Source: Noviherbaspirillum sp. Root189 (GTDB lineage: Bacteria; Pseudomonadota; Gammaproteobacteria; Burkholderiales; Burkholderiaceae_D). Taken from it: a stretch of DNA of 64,000 nucleotides. Every line of letters begins with the position of its first letter. Position 1 is the first letter of the stretch. Below are positions 1 to 12,885 of the stretch, piece by piece. The stretch is taken from assembly GCF_001428545.1 (NCBI RefSeq), contig NZ_LMHZ01000007.1, positions 62,001 through 126,000 on the forward strand, written 5' to 3'. The translations under genes and the position numbers were made by a program. The notes below the pieces were generated by a model, which worked only from the letters and a program-made list of their open reading frames with translations, did not search any database and was not told the origin of the DNA.

Positions 1-1
1 C

Positions 2-403
2 ATCCTGATGTCGGATCCGGAGCACGCGGAAGCCTTGCTGACCGCGATGACTTCCAGGAATGTCCGTATTGCCATTGACGACTTTGGCACTGGCTATTCG
101 TCACTCGCCTATCTCAAGCGTTTCCCGATTGCGACCCTCAAGATCGACCGCGCCTTCATCAAGGATCTGCCCGGTTCCGTCAAGGACGTGGCGATCTGCA
201 ACGTGGTCCTGAGCCTCGCCAGTCACCTGAACCTGAGCACCGTGGCTGAAGGGGTGGAAAACAAGGAACAGCTCGACTTCCTTGCCGCCCATGGCTGCGG
301 GCTAATCCAGGGGTATCACACCGGTCGGCCATTACTCCCTGAAGACATTGTTACCTTGCTAAAGGCTGAGCGGTCGATGACCGCTTCACCCGCTGCTGCA
401 TGA
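2..403 (+). CDS. EAL-domain protein, C-terminal part only
   Basis: The reading frame is open to the left edge of the window, so the N-terminus is missing. What remains is the C-terminal half of an EAL domain (cyclic-di-GMP phosphodiesterase family): DDFGTGYSSLAYLKRFP, then the KIDRAFI strand, the TVAEGVE motif with its catalytic-site glutamate, and the closing QGYHTGRPL segment. The EAL signature itself would lie upstream, so catalytic competence and any attached GGDEF, PAS or receiver domain cannot be judged. The stop lies 16 nt before the HDOD gene, which suggests co-transcription. Confidence 0.85.
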   Translation: MLMSDPEHAEALLTAMTSRNVRIAIDDFGTGYSSLAYLKRFPIATLKIDRAFIKDLPGSVKDVAICNVVLSLASHLNLSTVAEGVENKEQLDFLAAHGCGLIQGYHTGRPLLPEDIVTLLKAERSMTASPAAA

Positions 404-419
404 TCGCGAGCCTGTTTGC

Positions 420-1940
420 ATGAAATCCATTTTGAACAAAGAACCTGTTAGCGCTGAAAAAACCATGGAACTGCTCTGGTCGCGAGTGCGTCAGCGCGGC
501 GACCTGCCCGGTTTTTCCAAGGTGGTCAGCGCGATCATCGGCGCCATGCGTGGCGACGACGACCGCGAGTTCAACATGACCCGCACCGTGCTGCAGGATC
601 CCGCCCTCACGCAAAAGGTCCTGCGCCTCGCCAACAGTGCGATGTACTCGGTGTTCGGCCAGGGCATCAATACGGTGTCCAAGGCAGTCATCGTCCTTGG
701 GACCGAAGCGATCGGCCATCTTGCGCTGGGTCTCAAACTGGTCGATGGTTTGTCCGCAGCCTCGTCGGAATCGGCAAATGCCCGCGCCGAAATGGAAAAG
801 TCCGTACTGGCCGGTCACATTGCACGGCAGATGGCCTCTTCCGCCAGCACCCGCGATGCCGAGGAAGCCGTGGTTTGCTCGATGCTGCATTCGCTCGGCC
901 GCATGATGACCACGTTTTACCTCACCGACCGATGGCAGCTTGTGCAGGAGCACAGCGCCCGCACAGGGCTCGACGAAAATGCGGCGGCACGCGAAATTCT
1001 TGGACTTGGCCTCGACGATATCGGTCGTGGGGCGGCACGTCAGTGGGGATTGCCGGGGGCGGTTGTCGAGACTTTGCAGGATATGCCGCCCAAGCCGGTT
1101 GGTGAACCGCTCGACCACAAAGACTGGCTGGCCGCGATTTCCACCGTGTCGTCACGCTGCGCCGTGGTCCTTACATCGGAAGATAGCGAAATCGACGCCA
1201 AACTTGCCGAACTTGCCAGCAGCTATGCCGACATGCTGGGGCTGGAAGTAGAGCAGATGCTGTCCGCGGTCGACACTGCGCAAAAGACGGCGGCCAATGA
1301 AGATGCGGTTGTCGTGCGCCTGCCGAGGCGTAGCACTACCGACGCCAAGGCAGTCGAGGCTGCACCGGTACAGCCTGTCGGCAAGCCGGCCGACGCGGCG
1401 GCGCGACTGGCGCGCGGCGTGAACGATATGCGCGACGCGCAGCATTCGGCAAGCGCCGGCCAGATCATGACGATGGCGCTGGAAACGGTGTACCAGGGCC
1501 TGGGCTTCAGCCGGACCATCGTGTTCCTGCGCAACCAGGAACGGTCGCAGTACATTGCCAATATGTGCTTCGGCGATGGTGTGCAAGAGTTGATGCCGCA
1601 ACTGGTATTTGGCGATGCCTACCAGCCGGACGTGTTCCACGCTTCCCTGGCCAATGACAAGATGATCTTTGTCGAAAATGCCCAAAATCCGGCTTTCATT
1701 AGCAAGGTGCCGCGCTGGTGGAAAGATGCGCTGCCAACCGTGCGCAGTTTCATGGTGTTGCCATTGACGCTGAATCGGCATCCGGTCGGCTTCATCTACG
1801 GCGACTGGGACATGGCCAAACCGGCAAGCAGGATCGAGCAAGCCGAGATTGCCCCGCTTAACGAATTGCGCACGCTGGTGATGCGCTCGCTGGAACAGCG
1901 CCGCCAGCCCGAGCCTGCCTGGGCACGTCGAATTTTGTAA
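420..1940 (+). CDS. HDOD domain protein with C-terminal GAF-like domain
   Basis: 506 aa. Residues ~20-215 form an HDOD domain (an HD-related output domain found in signalling proteins), with the typical LPGFSKVVSAIIGAM and DPALTQKVLRLANSA stretches; HDOD domains usually lack full HD catalytic metal ligands. A linker rich in A, P and D (~290-325) precedes a GAF-like domain (~330-490), with ALETVYQGLGFSRTIVFLRN and FMVLPLTLNRHPVGFIYGDW. It follows the EAL gene by 16 nt, so both probably act in one signalling pathway. Function inferred from domains only; the ligand of the GAF part is unknown. Confidence 0.85.
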   Translation: MKSILNKEPVSAEKTMELLWSRVRQRGDLPGFSKVVSAIIGAMRGDDDREFNMTRTVLQDPALTQKVLRLANSAMYSVFGQGINTVSKAVIVLGTEAIGHLALGLKLVDGLSAASSESANARAEMEKSVLAGHIARQMASSASTRDAEEAVVCSMLHSLGRMMTTFYLTDRWQLVQEHSARTGLDENAAAREILGLGLDDIGRGAARQWGLPGAVVETLQDMPPKPVGEPLDHKDWLAAISTVSSRCAVVLTSEDSEIDAKLAELASSYADMLGLEVEQMLSAVDTAQKTAANEDAVVVRLPRRSTTDAKAVEAAPVQPVGKPADAAARLARGVNDMRDAQHSASAGQIMTMALETVYQGLGFSRTIVFLRNQERSQYIANMCFGDGVQELMPQLVFGDAYQPDVFHASLANDKMIFVENAQNPAFISKVPRWWKDALPTVRSFMVLPLTLNRHPVGFIYGDWDMAKPASRIEQAEIAPLNELRTLVMRSLEQRRQPEPAWARRIL

Positions 1941-2006
1941 TTGGCGTCGTCATTCTTGTCCCGGCATCGCTGTCCGCAGATGCCGGATTTCTCATGACGG
2001 TAATCA

Positions 2007-3110
2007 ATGCAGTGCGACCCGATTGAACGCAAGCTATCGGCATCATCAATTCCGGACCGGCCAGCGAGCTTCCATGCAATGATCGGACCGCATTCTTCAC
2101 AAAGCGTTACCAGGCGGCTACAGACCTCGATTAGCGTCATCCTGAATGCAGGTGCCGGCGGTACCGATCCGCAGGCATTCCGCCGTGAGGTGGAGCAGGA
2201 ACTGTCTGTGCCCGGTGTCGCCTATGACATCGTCGAAATCAAGCCAGGAACCGATTTTCTGGAAATCGGTAGACAGACCGTACTCCGTGCAAAACAAACC
2301 GGAGGCATTGTTGTTGCAGCTGGCGGTGACGGCACCATCAATACCGTCGCAGGACTCTGCTGCGAGCTTGGGGTCACTCTGGGCGTCATTCCGGCAGGAA
2401 CCTTCAATTACTTCGCCCGCGACCTTGGAATACCCAATGAGCCCGCCGCCGCCGCACGTCTCCTGCTAACGGGAAAGACCGAACAGATATCGGTTGGCTA
2501 TGTGAACGGCAGGATATTTCTCAACAATGCCAGTTTCGGCCTTTACAGCAAAGTCATTCGTAACAGAGAAGATCACAAGGCCAGGTTCGGACGCTTTCGT
2601 CTAGTCGCGGTATATTCCGCAGTTGTATCCCTACTGCGTGGTGTACGTCCGTTCATGGTGCGCATGCGTGTCGGTAATGAGATGCTGTTGCGGCGTACCA
2701 CCATGGTATTTGTTTCGAATAATGCGCTGCAAATCGCGAAGCTGGATGCAAAGGTTGCTGAAACCACACCTGAAGATGGTATGGCTGTCTTCGTTCTGCG
2801 TCCCACGTCGCGGCTAGATATGGTGCGTTTGTTGCTGCGCGGCGCCTTTCGACAGCTGGCCAATGATCCATATCTTGAAACGTTCTGCACGGACGCATTC
2901 GACACGGAGACGAACAAACCCTATGTCGATGTGGTGGTGGATGGCGAAATCGTGCGCTGTGAAGCACCGCTGTCTTTCCGTGTTGCACCGCGGGCGCTTG
3001 GCGTCATAGTGCCGGCTGAAACGGATACGAATGACCATCCCGAGGCGATCGCCAGGCAATCAAGTATCGATGCAGAAGGTGTCGCAAAGGCCGGCAGGGA
3101 TGCTACATGA
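2007..3110 (+). CDS. Diacylglycerol/sphingosine kinase-like protein (DAGK catalytic domain)
   Basis: 367 aa from this start. The DAGK_cat fold begins near ISVILNAGAGGTD; the nucleotide-binding GGDGT motif is in AAGGDGTINTVA, followed by PAGTFNYFARDLGIP, both diagnostic for diacylglycerol/ceramide/sphingosine kinase-type enzymes. The C-terminal part (YVDVVVDGE and beyond) matches the usual beta-sandwich half. The start is uncertain: no good Shine-Dalgarno lies before 2007 or the alternative ATG at 2079, and the first 24 residues look uninformative. The stop overlaps the next gene by ATGA, so it is translationally coupled to the phosphoesterase. Substrate not deducible. Confidence 0.85.
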   Translation: MQCDPIERKLSASSIPDRPASFHAMIGPHSSQSVTRRLQTSISVILNAGAGGTDPQAFRREVEQELSVPGVAYDIVEIKPGTDFLEIGRQTVLRAKQTGGIVVAAGGDGTINTVAGLCCELGVTLGVIPAGTFNYFARDLGIPNEPAAAARLLLTGKTEQISVGYVNGRIFLNNASFGLYSKVIRNREDHKARFGRFRLVAVYSAVVSLLRGVRPFMVRMRVGNEMLLRRTTMVFVSNNALQIAKLDAKVAETTPEDGMAVFVLRPTSRLDMVRLLLRGAFRQLANDPYLETFCTDAFDTETNKPYVDVVVDGEIVRCEAPLSFRVAPRALGVIVPAETDTNDHPEAIARQSSIDAEGVAKAGRDAT

Positions 3111-3931
3111 CAGTGATCGCGCATCTGTCCGATCCCCATTTCGGGACCGAGATACCCGCTGTCGTTGACGCTTTGCAGGCTGCACTCCATGCTTTGCAAC
3201 CGGATCTCGTCATTGTGTCCGGCGACATGACGCAGCGTGCCCGCAAGCACGAGTTTCGCAGCGCGCGAAATTTCCTGGACCGGTTGAAGGTGCCTGCCAT
3301 CATGGTCATCCCTGGCAACCACGATATTCCCCTGTTCAACGTTGTTGCCCGGGCATTGACGCCTTACCGCAACTATTGTGATGCGTTCGGCGCTCCATGC
3401 GGCATGTGGACTGACACGGATACCATTGTGATGGCCCTGGACAGTACAAATCCCGCCCGGCATACGCGTGGCAAGCTAAGGACCGGGCAACTCGCGGATC
3501 TGGCTAGTCGTATTCCTCCTTCCATGACGCCGCGCCTGCGGATTGCCTGCGCCCATCAGCCGCTGCACACGGCCTGGCTTGAGGACCAGCATGAAGTCCT
3601 GATCGATGCAGGCAACGCGGCCGCTGCTTTTGCCGGGCACGACATCGACATCGTCCTCAGTGGTCACGTGCATGTGCCGCTGGTGACGACCACTCGCGAA
3701 GCCTTTCCCGAGCTCCGACGTCATTTCATCCTTAGCGGGGCAGGTACCGCGGTCTCACATCGCACGCGACCCGGTGCGCCAAACTCTTTCAACGTTATTA
3801 CGACATGCCCGGAATCAGCGGTCCGTTCCGTCAAAGTCGCAATCTGGCGATTCAATCCTGAATCCGGTCACTTCGCGGTGCATCAAGTCACTCAATTTCA
3901 TCTTGGCGCATCCGGCTGGGAGCCGGTTTAA
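3107..3931 (+). CDS. Calcineurin-like metallophosphoesterase
   Basis: 274 aa, with the full set of metallophosphoesterase metal ligands: D9 and H11 in LSDPHFG, D40 in VSGDMTQ, N71/H72 in PGNHDI, a later histidine in CAHQPLH and the closing GHVHVP near residue 187. This is the class III cyclic-nucleotide phosphodiesterase-like / UDP-diacylglucosamine hydrolase-like superfamily; the actual substrate could be a nucleotide or a phospholipid derivative. The ATGA overlap with the upstream lipid-kinase-like gene suggests a shared pathway. No signal peptide, so cytoplasmic. Confidence 0.88.
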   Translation: MTVIAHLSDPHFGTEIPAVVDALQAALHALQPDLVIVSGDMTQRARKHEFRSARNFLDRLKVPAIMVIPGNHDIPLFNVVARALTPYRNYCDAFGAPCGMWTDTDTIVMALDSTNPARHTRGKLRTGQLADLASRIPPSMTPRLRIACAHQPLHTAWLEDQHEVLIDAGNAAAAFAGHDIDIVLSGHVHVPLVTTTREAFPELRRHFILSGAGTAVSHRTRPGAPNSFNVITTCPESAVRSVKVAIWRFNPESGHFAVHQVTQFHLGASGWEPV

Positions 3932-4055
3932 GAAAAGATCCTGTTGTCAGGTAATTAACAACACTTCTGAATGGAAAGCATTTTAATTTACTGTCGTCTT
4001 CAATAGGTTGTTAATAAATGGTAAATTAATTGTCGTTTTGTACATGGAGTGTGCC

Positions 4056-4610
4056 ATGCAGGAGCTTATTGTCTTCACCAGTATTGTGTCACTCGGCTTG
4101 GCCGGCTGGCTTATCTTGCACAGCAGGAATATGCCGAGGTTTCGCCAGAAGTCAGTACTTACCGGCGGCGACCTTGAATTCTTTTATCGGCTGCGTAAAG
4201 CGCTTCCCGAATGCACCGTTACCACGCAGATGGCTCTGTCAGCACTAATCGAGCCTGTCGGCATCGGAAAACTGCGTAAAACGGCGATGGCATGCCTTGA
4301 AGGAAAAAGAGTTGGCTACGCGATCTTTGATGAGGACATGCAGCTCATGGCGGTCGTCGAACTGGATTACCGCGCACGACCAACCCGGCGTGAAACGGCA
4401 ATCGATGCGTGTTTCAAAAGTGCAGGTGTTCGGGTCGTGCGCTTCCATGTTCGCCGCCTTCCTTCCGCAACAACCATCCGCAGCACGATCTACGAGCGTG
4501 CAAGGGAGGCTGAGTTTTCTTCCGGTATCCCGTTTCACGATAGCGTGCAAAATAGTAAATACAGCAAACCGAAGAGCCCATGGCGCAATACAGTGAACGC
4601 CCATATATGA
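4056..4610 (+). CDS. DUF2726 domain protein with N-terminal membrane anchor
   Basis: 184 aa from ATG 4056, chosen because GGAG at 4046-4049 sits 6 nt upstream; the frame is open from 4008. Residues 1-22 form one hydrophobic segment (LIVFTSIVSLGLAGWLIL). The body resembles DUF2726: FFYRLRKALPECTVTTQMAL at the start and a nuclease-like core with FDEDMQLMAVVELDY and later VVRFHVRRLP. DUF2726 is related to restriction-endonuclease-fold proteins, but I see no proof of activity. It stands alone, 125 bp after the phosphoesterase gene and 133 bp before the transposase gene. Confidence 0.75.
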   Translation: MQELIVFTSIVSLGLAGWLILHSRNMPRFRQKSVLTGGDLEFFYRLRKALPECTVTTQMALSALIEPVGIGKLRKTAMACLEGKRVGYAIFDEDMQLMAVVELDYRARPTRRETAIDACFKSAGVRVVRFHVRRLPSATTIRSTIYERAREAEFSSGIPFHDSVQNSKYSKPKSPWRNTVNAHI

Positions 4611-4743
4611 CACAAAAGGGCGCGCCTGATGTAAATGTAAATATGGCTGGCATGCCTTGTGTGGTGGACGTGGTCCGCTTGTACAAAGGCGGCTGGGATA
4701 GAATTGGGGCAGCCGCAATTTTGGCGGCACAGTACACTTTCCT

Positions 4744-5460
4744 ATGGCCCGACTTCCGCGACTTGTCGTTCCCAATCAGCCACATCACATTCTGCAAAGC
4801 GGAATTGATGGGCAACGTATTTTCCGGGACGACGCCGACTATGCTGCCTTTCTGGGCTGGCTTCGTGATGCGGCAAAGCAGTTCAAACTTGCCGTGCACG
4901 CCTATGTTCTGATGCCCACCCATCTCCATTTATTGGTTTCGCCATCCGATGACATCGGCTTGGGACGCACGATGCAATGGGTAGGCCGTCACTATGTCCC
5001 TTATTTCAATGGCAAATATCAGCGTGCCGGGACGCTCTGGCAAAGTCGTTACAAAGCAACCGTGATTGACTCTTCCAACTACTTCCTTCAGTGCAGCCAG
5101 TATATTGAACTCAATCCGGTGCGTTCCGGGCTCGTTTTGTCGGCAGAAGCATATCCCTGGTCCAGTTATGCTCATCATGCCGGTTTGCGGTCTGACCCGG
5201 TAATTCATGATCATCCAATCTTTTGGGCGCTCGGTAATACGCCGTTCGAGCGTGAAGCGGCCTACCGGGCTTTGGCCGAGCAGGGTCTAAGCGAACGCGA
5301 ACTCGCGGTATTGCGGGAGGCAACACGCAAAGGCTGGGCGCTGGGCTCAGAACAGTTCAAGCTTCTCCTTACCAAACAAGCTAATCGACGAGTCAGTCCG
5401 GCACGGCGTGGGCGTCCACCAAAAGCGCACTCAGCCACAAACAAGCCTTCGACAGATTAA
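4744..5460 (+). CDS. rayT: REP-associated tyrosine transposase (RayT / Y1_Tnp family)
   Basis: 238 aa. It has the Y1 transposase pattern: N-terminal PHHILQSGIDGQRIF, the metal-binding HUH motif in MPTHLHLLVSP, LWQSRYKATV, and the catalytic-tyrosine helix in YFLQCSQYIELNPVRSG. The basic tail (RRGRPPK) is common in this subgroup. Such single-domain proteins are domesticated relatives of IS200/IS605 transposases that process short palindromic repeats rather than mobilising themselves. A hairpin abuts the stop codon and two copies of a ~22-bp repeat lie 40-115 bp downstream. Confidence 0.9.
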   Translation: MARLPRLVVPNQPHHILQSGIDGQRIFRDDADYAAFLGWLRDAAKQFKLAVHAYVLMPTHLHLLVSPSDDIGLGRTMQWVGRHYVPYFNGKYQRAGTLWQSRYKATVIDSSNYFLQCSQYIELNPVRSGLVLSAEAYPWSSYAHHAGLRSDPVIHDHPIFWALGNTPFEREAAYRALAEQGLSERELAVLREATRKGWALGSEQFKLLLTKQANRRVSPARRGRPPKAHSATNKPSTD

Positions 5461-5491
5461 ATTTGCCACATCAACAATTGAATTGGCAAAT
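5461..5491. repeat. Hairpin immediately after the transposase stop
   Basis: ATTTGCCA (5461-5468) pairs perfectly with TGGCAAAT (5484-5491) across a 15-nt loop that itself contains CAATTG. It starts at the base after the stop codon. There is no U-run, so it is more likely a structure tied to the RayT element than a classical terminator. Confidence 0.55.
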
Positions 5492-5502
5492 AGCCGTCCA
5501 AA

Positions 5503-5574
5503 ATTGCTCTGTCCCTATTTATTTTGGTGCAAACGAAGAGGAAATCTTATTATTGCTCTGACCCTATTTAATTT
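5503..5574. repeat. Two direct copies of a RayT-linked repeat
   Basis: Copy 1 at 5503-5524 and copy 2 at 5552-5574 share ATTGCTCTG[T/A]CCCTATTTA, then TTT or ATTT; they differ by one substitution and one inserted A. Copy 2 ends 4 bp before the predicted -35 box of gltB. Similar CTCTGACCC-type sequences near this transposase family are familiar to me from other proteobacterial genomes, but that is recollection rather than a search. Confidence 0.7.
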
Positions 5575-5577
5575 CGA

Positions 5578-5606
5578 TTGAACTATCTATTGCACTGCAC
5601 TATCCT
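5578..5606 (+). promoter_or_regulatory. Candidate sigma-70 promoter of gltBD
   Basis: TTGAAC (5578-5583) and TATCCT (5601-5606) are separated by 17 nt, each matching 4 of 6 consensus bases. The expected transcript would start near 5613, about 30 nt before the gltB ATG. Confidence 0.4.
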
Positions 5607-5642
5607 TCAGCTTCGATACATCAAAAGTTGCGGAGAAAGCTT

Positions 5643-10322
<4,680 letters not shown>

Positions 10323-10340
10323 CAATCAACGGCTGAACTG

Positions 10341-10437
10341 TCCCTCCCCCTTCAAGGGGGAGGTTAGGTGGGGGATGGGTTTGTCCTCGAATGATAAAAC
10401 CCATTCCCACTCCGCCCCTCCCCTTGAAAGGGAGGGA
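10341..10437. repeat. Imperfect inverted-repeat element between gltB and gltD
   Basis: The left half begins TCCCTCCCCCTTCAAGGGGG (10341) and runs to GATGGGTTT; the right half runs from AAACCCATTCCCAC to CCCCTTGAAAGGGAGGGA (10437). The halves are near reverse complements, about 40 nt each with an AT-richer centre, and each half has its own CCTCCCC-TTGAA-GGGGAGG hairpin. This architecture matches small palindromic intergenic elements (REP/MITE-like). As RNA it would be a long hairpin within the gltBD transcript. Confidence 0.75.
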
Positions 10438-10464
10438 GACGAGAAAAAATACTCAAGGAACATC

Positions 10465-11928
10465 ATGGGAAAAGTAACCGGCTTTCTGGAATTCCAACGC
10501 TTGCAGGAAGCAAGCGAAGCACCCACCTCGCGCAAGAAGCACTACAAGGAATTTACCGTCCACCTGAGCGACGCCGATGCAAAAGTGCAGGGCGCGCGCT
10601 GCATGGACTGCGGCATCCCGTTCTGCAATAACGGCTGCCCGGTGAACAACATCATTCCTGACTGGAACGACCTGGTTTATCACGGCAACTACAAGGAAGC
10701 TCTCGATAACCTGCACTCGACCAACAACTTCCCGGAATTTACCGGCCGTATCTGCCCGGCACCTTGCGAGGCCGCCTGCACGCTCGGCATCAATAATGAC
10801 CCGGTCGGCATCAAGTCGATCGAGCATTTCATCATCGACAAAGGCTGGGAAAACGGTTGGGTCGTCCCCCAGATCCCGACCACCAGGACCGGCAAGAAAA
10901 TTGCAGTCGTCGGCTCCGGGCCTGCAGGCATGGCAGCGGCGCAGCAGCTTGCGCGTGCCGGCCATGACGTGACCGTGTTTGAAAAGAATGACCGTGTCGG
11001 CGGTCTGCTGCGCTATGGCATCCCTGACTTCAAGATGGAAAAGTCCCACATCGACCGCCGCGTCGAGCAGATGAAAGCCGAAGGCGTGACTTTCCGCACC
11101 GGCGTCTTCGTCGGCAAGGATTTCCCGTCCAACGTCTACAACTGGGCCAAGGAAACCATCTCGACCGAACAGCTGAAGAAGGACTTCGACGCCGTCGTGA
11201 TCGCGGGTGGCGCAGAAAACCCGCGTGACTTGCCGGTGCCGGGCCGCGAACTCAAGGGCGTGCATTTCGCGATGGAATTCCTGCCGCTGCAGAACAAGGT
11301 CAATGCCGGTGACAAGGTAAAGGATCAGATCATGGCGACTGGGAAGCACGTCATCGTGATCGGCGGCGGCGATACCGGTTCGGACTGTGTCGGCACTTCC
11401 AACCGTCACGGCGCCGCATCGGTGGTCCAGTTCGAATTGCTGCCGCAGCCGCCGGAAGAGGAAAACAAGCCGCTGGTCTGGCCGTACTGGCCGACCAAGC
11501 TGCGTACCTCGTCGTCGCATGAAGAAGGCTGCGACCGTGACTGGTCAGTGGCTACCAAGCGCCTCGAAGGGAAGAATGGCAAGGTCGAGAAGCTGATCGC
11601 GGCCCGCGTTGAATGGAAGGACGGCCGCATGCAGGAAGTGCCGAATTCCGAATTCGAACTGAAAGCCGACCTGGTACTGCTGGCAATGGGCTTCGTATCA
11701 CCGGTGCAACAGGTGCTGGACGCTTTCGGTGTCGAAAAGGACGCGCGTGGCAACGCCAAAGCAGGCACAGATGGCGATGGCTGCTACAAGACCTCGGTTG
11801 AGAAGGTCTTTGCCGCAGGCGACATGCGTCGCGGCCAGTCGCTGGTGGTATGGGCCATTCGTGAAGGCCGTCAGTGCGCACGCGCTGTCGATGAATTCCT
11901 GATGGGTTCGTCGGTTCTGCCGCGATAA
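10465..11928 (+). CDS. gltD: Glutamate synthase (NADPH) small subunit
   Basis: 487 aa from ATG 10465, preceded by AAGGAA at 10455-10460; the frame stays open upstream through the repeat element but that part is not protein-like. The N-terminus carries the cysteine clusters for the 4Fe-4S centres ([17 protein letters not shown] and [12 protein letters not shown]). FAD-binding [17 protein letters not shown] and NADPH-binding [17 protein letters not shown] follow. It passes electrons from NADPH to GltB. A strong terminator follows the stop at 11946. Confidence 0.98.
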   Translation: MGKVTGFLEFQRLQEASEAPTSRKKHYKEFTVHLSDADAKVQGARCMDCGIPFCNNGCPVNNIIPDWNDLVYHGNYKEALDNLHSTNNFPEFTGRICPAPCEAACTLGINNDPVGIKSIEHFIIDKGWENGWVVPQIPTTRTGKKIAVVGSGPAGMAAAQQLARAGHDVTVFEKNDRVGGLLRYGIPDFKMEKSHIDRRVEQMKAEGVTFRTGVFVGKDFPSNVYNWAKETISTEQLKKDFDAVVIAGGAENPRDLPVPGRELKGVHFAMEFLPLQNKVNAGDKVKDQIMATGKHVIVIGGGDTGSDCVGTSNRHGAASVVQFELLPQPPEEENKPLVWPYWPTKLRTSSSHEEGCDRDWSVATKRLEGKNGKVEKLIAARVEWKDGRMQEVPNSEFELKADLVLLAMGFVSPVQQVLDAFGVEKDARGNAKAGTDGDGCYKTSVEKVFAAGDMRRGQSLVVWAIREGRQCARAVDEFLMGSSVLPR

Positions 11929-11945
11929 GCTGCTTTTGTTCCAAG

Positions 11946-11980
11946 AAGCCCGCCCGATCACAGGATTTGGCGGGCTTTTT
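11946..11980 (+). terminator. Rho-independent terminator of gltBD
   Basis: AAGCCCGCC (11946-11954) pairs perfectly with GGCGGGCTT (11969-11977), loop 14 nt, with a T-run at 11976-11980. Confidence 0.92.
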
Positions 11981-12081
11981 GTTGTTGTTTGTGTTGCTAT
12001 TTAAATGACCATTGGGTTAGTTCAAAAGTACGTTTGGCATTTCTGCACTACAATCTCGTCTTTGCGTAAAAGATTTGTGTT

Positions 12082-12885
12082 GTGCCGAACCTCGTTGAAA
12101 TCCGCGACCTCCATTTCTCCTATGGCGCCCGACCCATCCTGTCAGGTCTCCAGATGGATTTCCCACGTGGCAAGGTTGTCGCAGTCATGGGAGGTTCCGG
12201 CTCGGGAAAGACCACGATCCTGCGTCTGATCGGCGGACAGATCACGCAGCAGAAAGGCACGGTCACGGTTGACGGAGAGCCGGTTAATCCACGCAATACG
12301 ACGGCCTTGTACGCCTTGCGCCGCAAGATGGGCATGCTGTTTCAGCATGGCGCCTTGTTTACCGATTTGTCCGTCTTTGAAAATGTCGCCTTTCCGTTGC
12401 GCGAGCATACGCGCCTGCCGGAAGAATTGATCCGCGACCTCGTGTTGCTTAAGCTGCATGCGGTCGGCCTGCGCAACGCCGCACACCTCAAACCCGCCGA
12501 GATTTCCGGCGGCATGGCACGTCGCGTTGCGCTGGCCCGCGCAGTAGCGCTGGATCCGCAACTGATCATGTATGACGAACCATTCGCGGGACTTGATCCC
12601 ATTTCCATGGGAGTGACGGCCAACCTGATTCGGCGGTTAAATGACGCTCTGGGTTCGACATCGATTGTGGTGTCGCATGACATCCATGAAACCTTCCTGA
12701 TTGCGGACTACATTTACTTCTTGTCGCAAGGGAAGATCGTTGCGCACGGGACGCCGGAACAGATGCACGCATCCGACGATCCTTACGTCAGGCAGTTCGT
12801 GCATGCCGAGGCGGATGGACCAGTGCCTTTCCATTATCCCGGACGCTCGCTGGCCGAGGATATACTGGGAGGAAAATCCCGATGA
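12082..12885 (+). CDS. mlaF: Phospholipid transport ABC ATPase MlaF
   Basis: 267 aa with a GTG start. Walker A is GGSGSGKTT (37-45), the signature is ISGGMARRVALARA, Walker B is LIMYDEPFAGLDP, and the switch histidine is in VVSHD. The MARRVALARA signature and the operon identify MlaF rather than a generic ABC ATPase. It powers the inner-membrane MlaFEDB complex that moves phospholipids between the inner membrane and the periplasmic carrier MlaC. The stop overlaps mlaE by ATGA. Confidence 0.96.
   Translation: MPNLVEIRDLHFSYGARPILSGLQMDFPRGKVVAVMGGSGSGKTTILRLIGGQITQQKGTVTVDGEPVNPRNTTALYALRRKMGMLFQHGALFTDLSVFENVAFPLREHTRLPEELIRDLVLLKLHAVGLRNAAHLKPAEISGGMARRVALARAVALDPQLIMYDEPFAGLDPISMGVTANLIRRLNDALGSTSIVVSHDIHETFLIADYIYFLSQGKIVAHGTPEQMHASDDPYVRQFVHAEADGPVPFHYPGRSLAEDILGGKSR

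Noticed and set aside
5461-5642. Riboswitch upstream of gltB
   Set aside because: The gap is occupied by the RayT hairpin, repeats and a simple promoter; the remaining leader (~30 nt) is too short for a known riboswitch.
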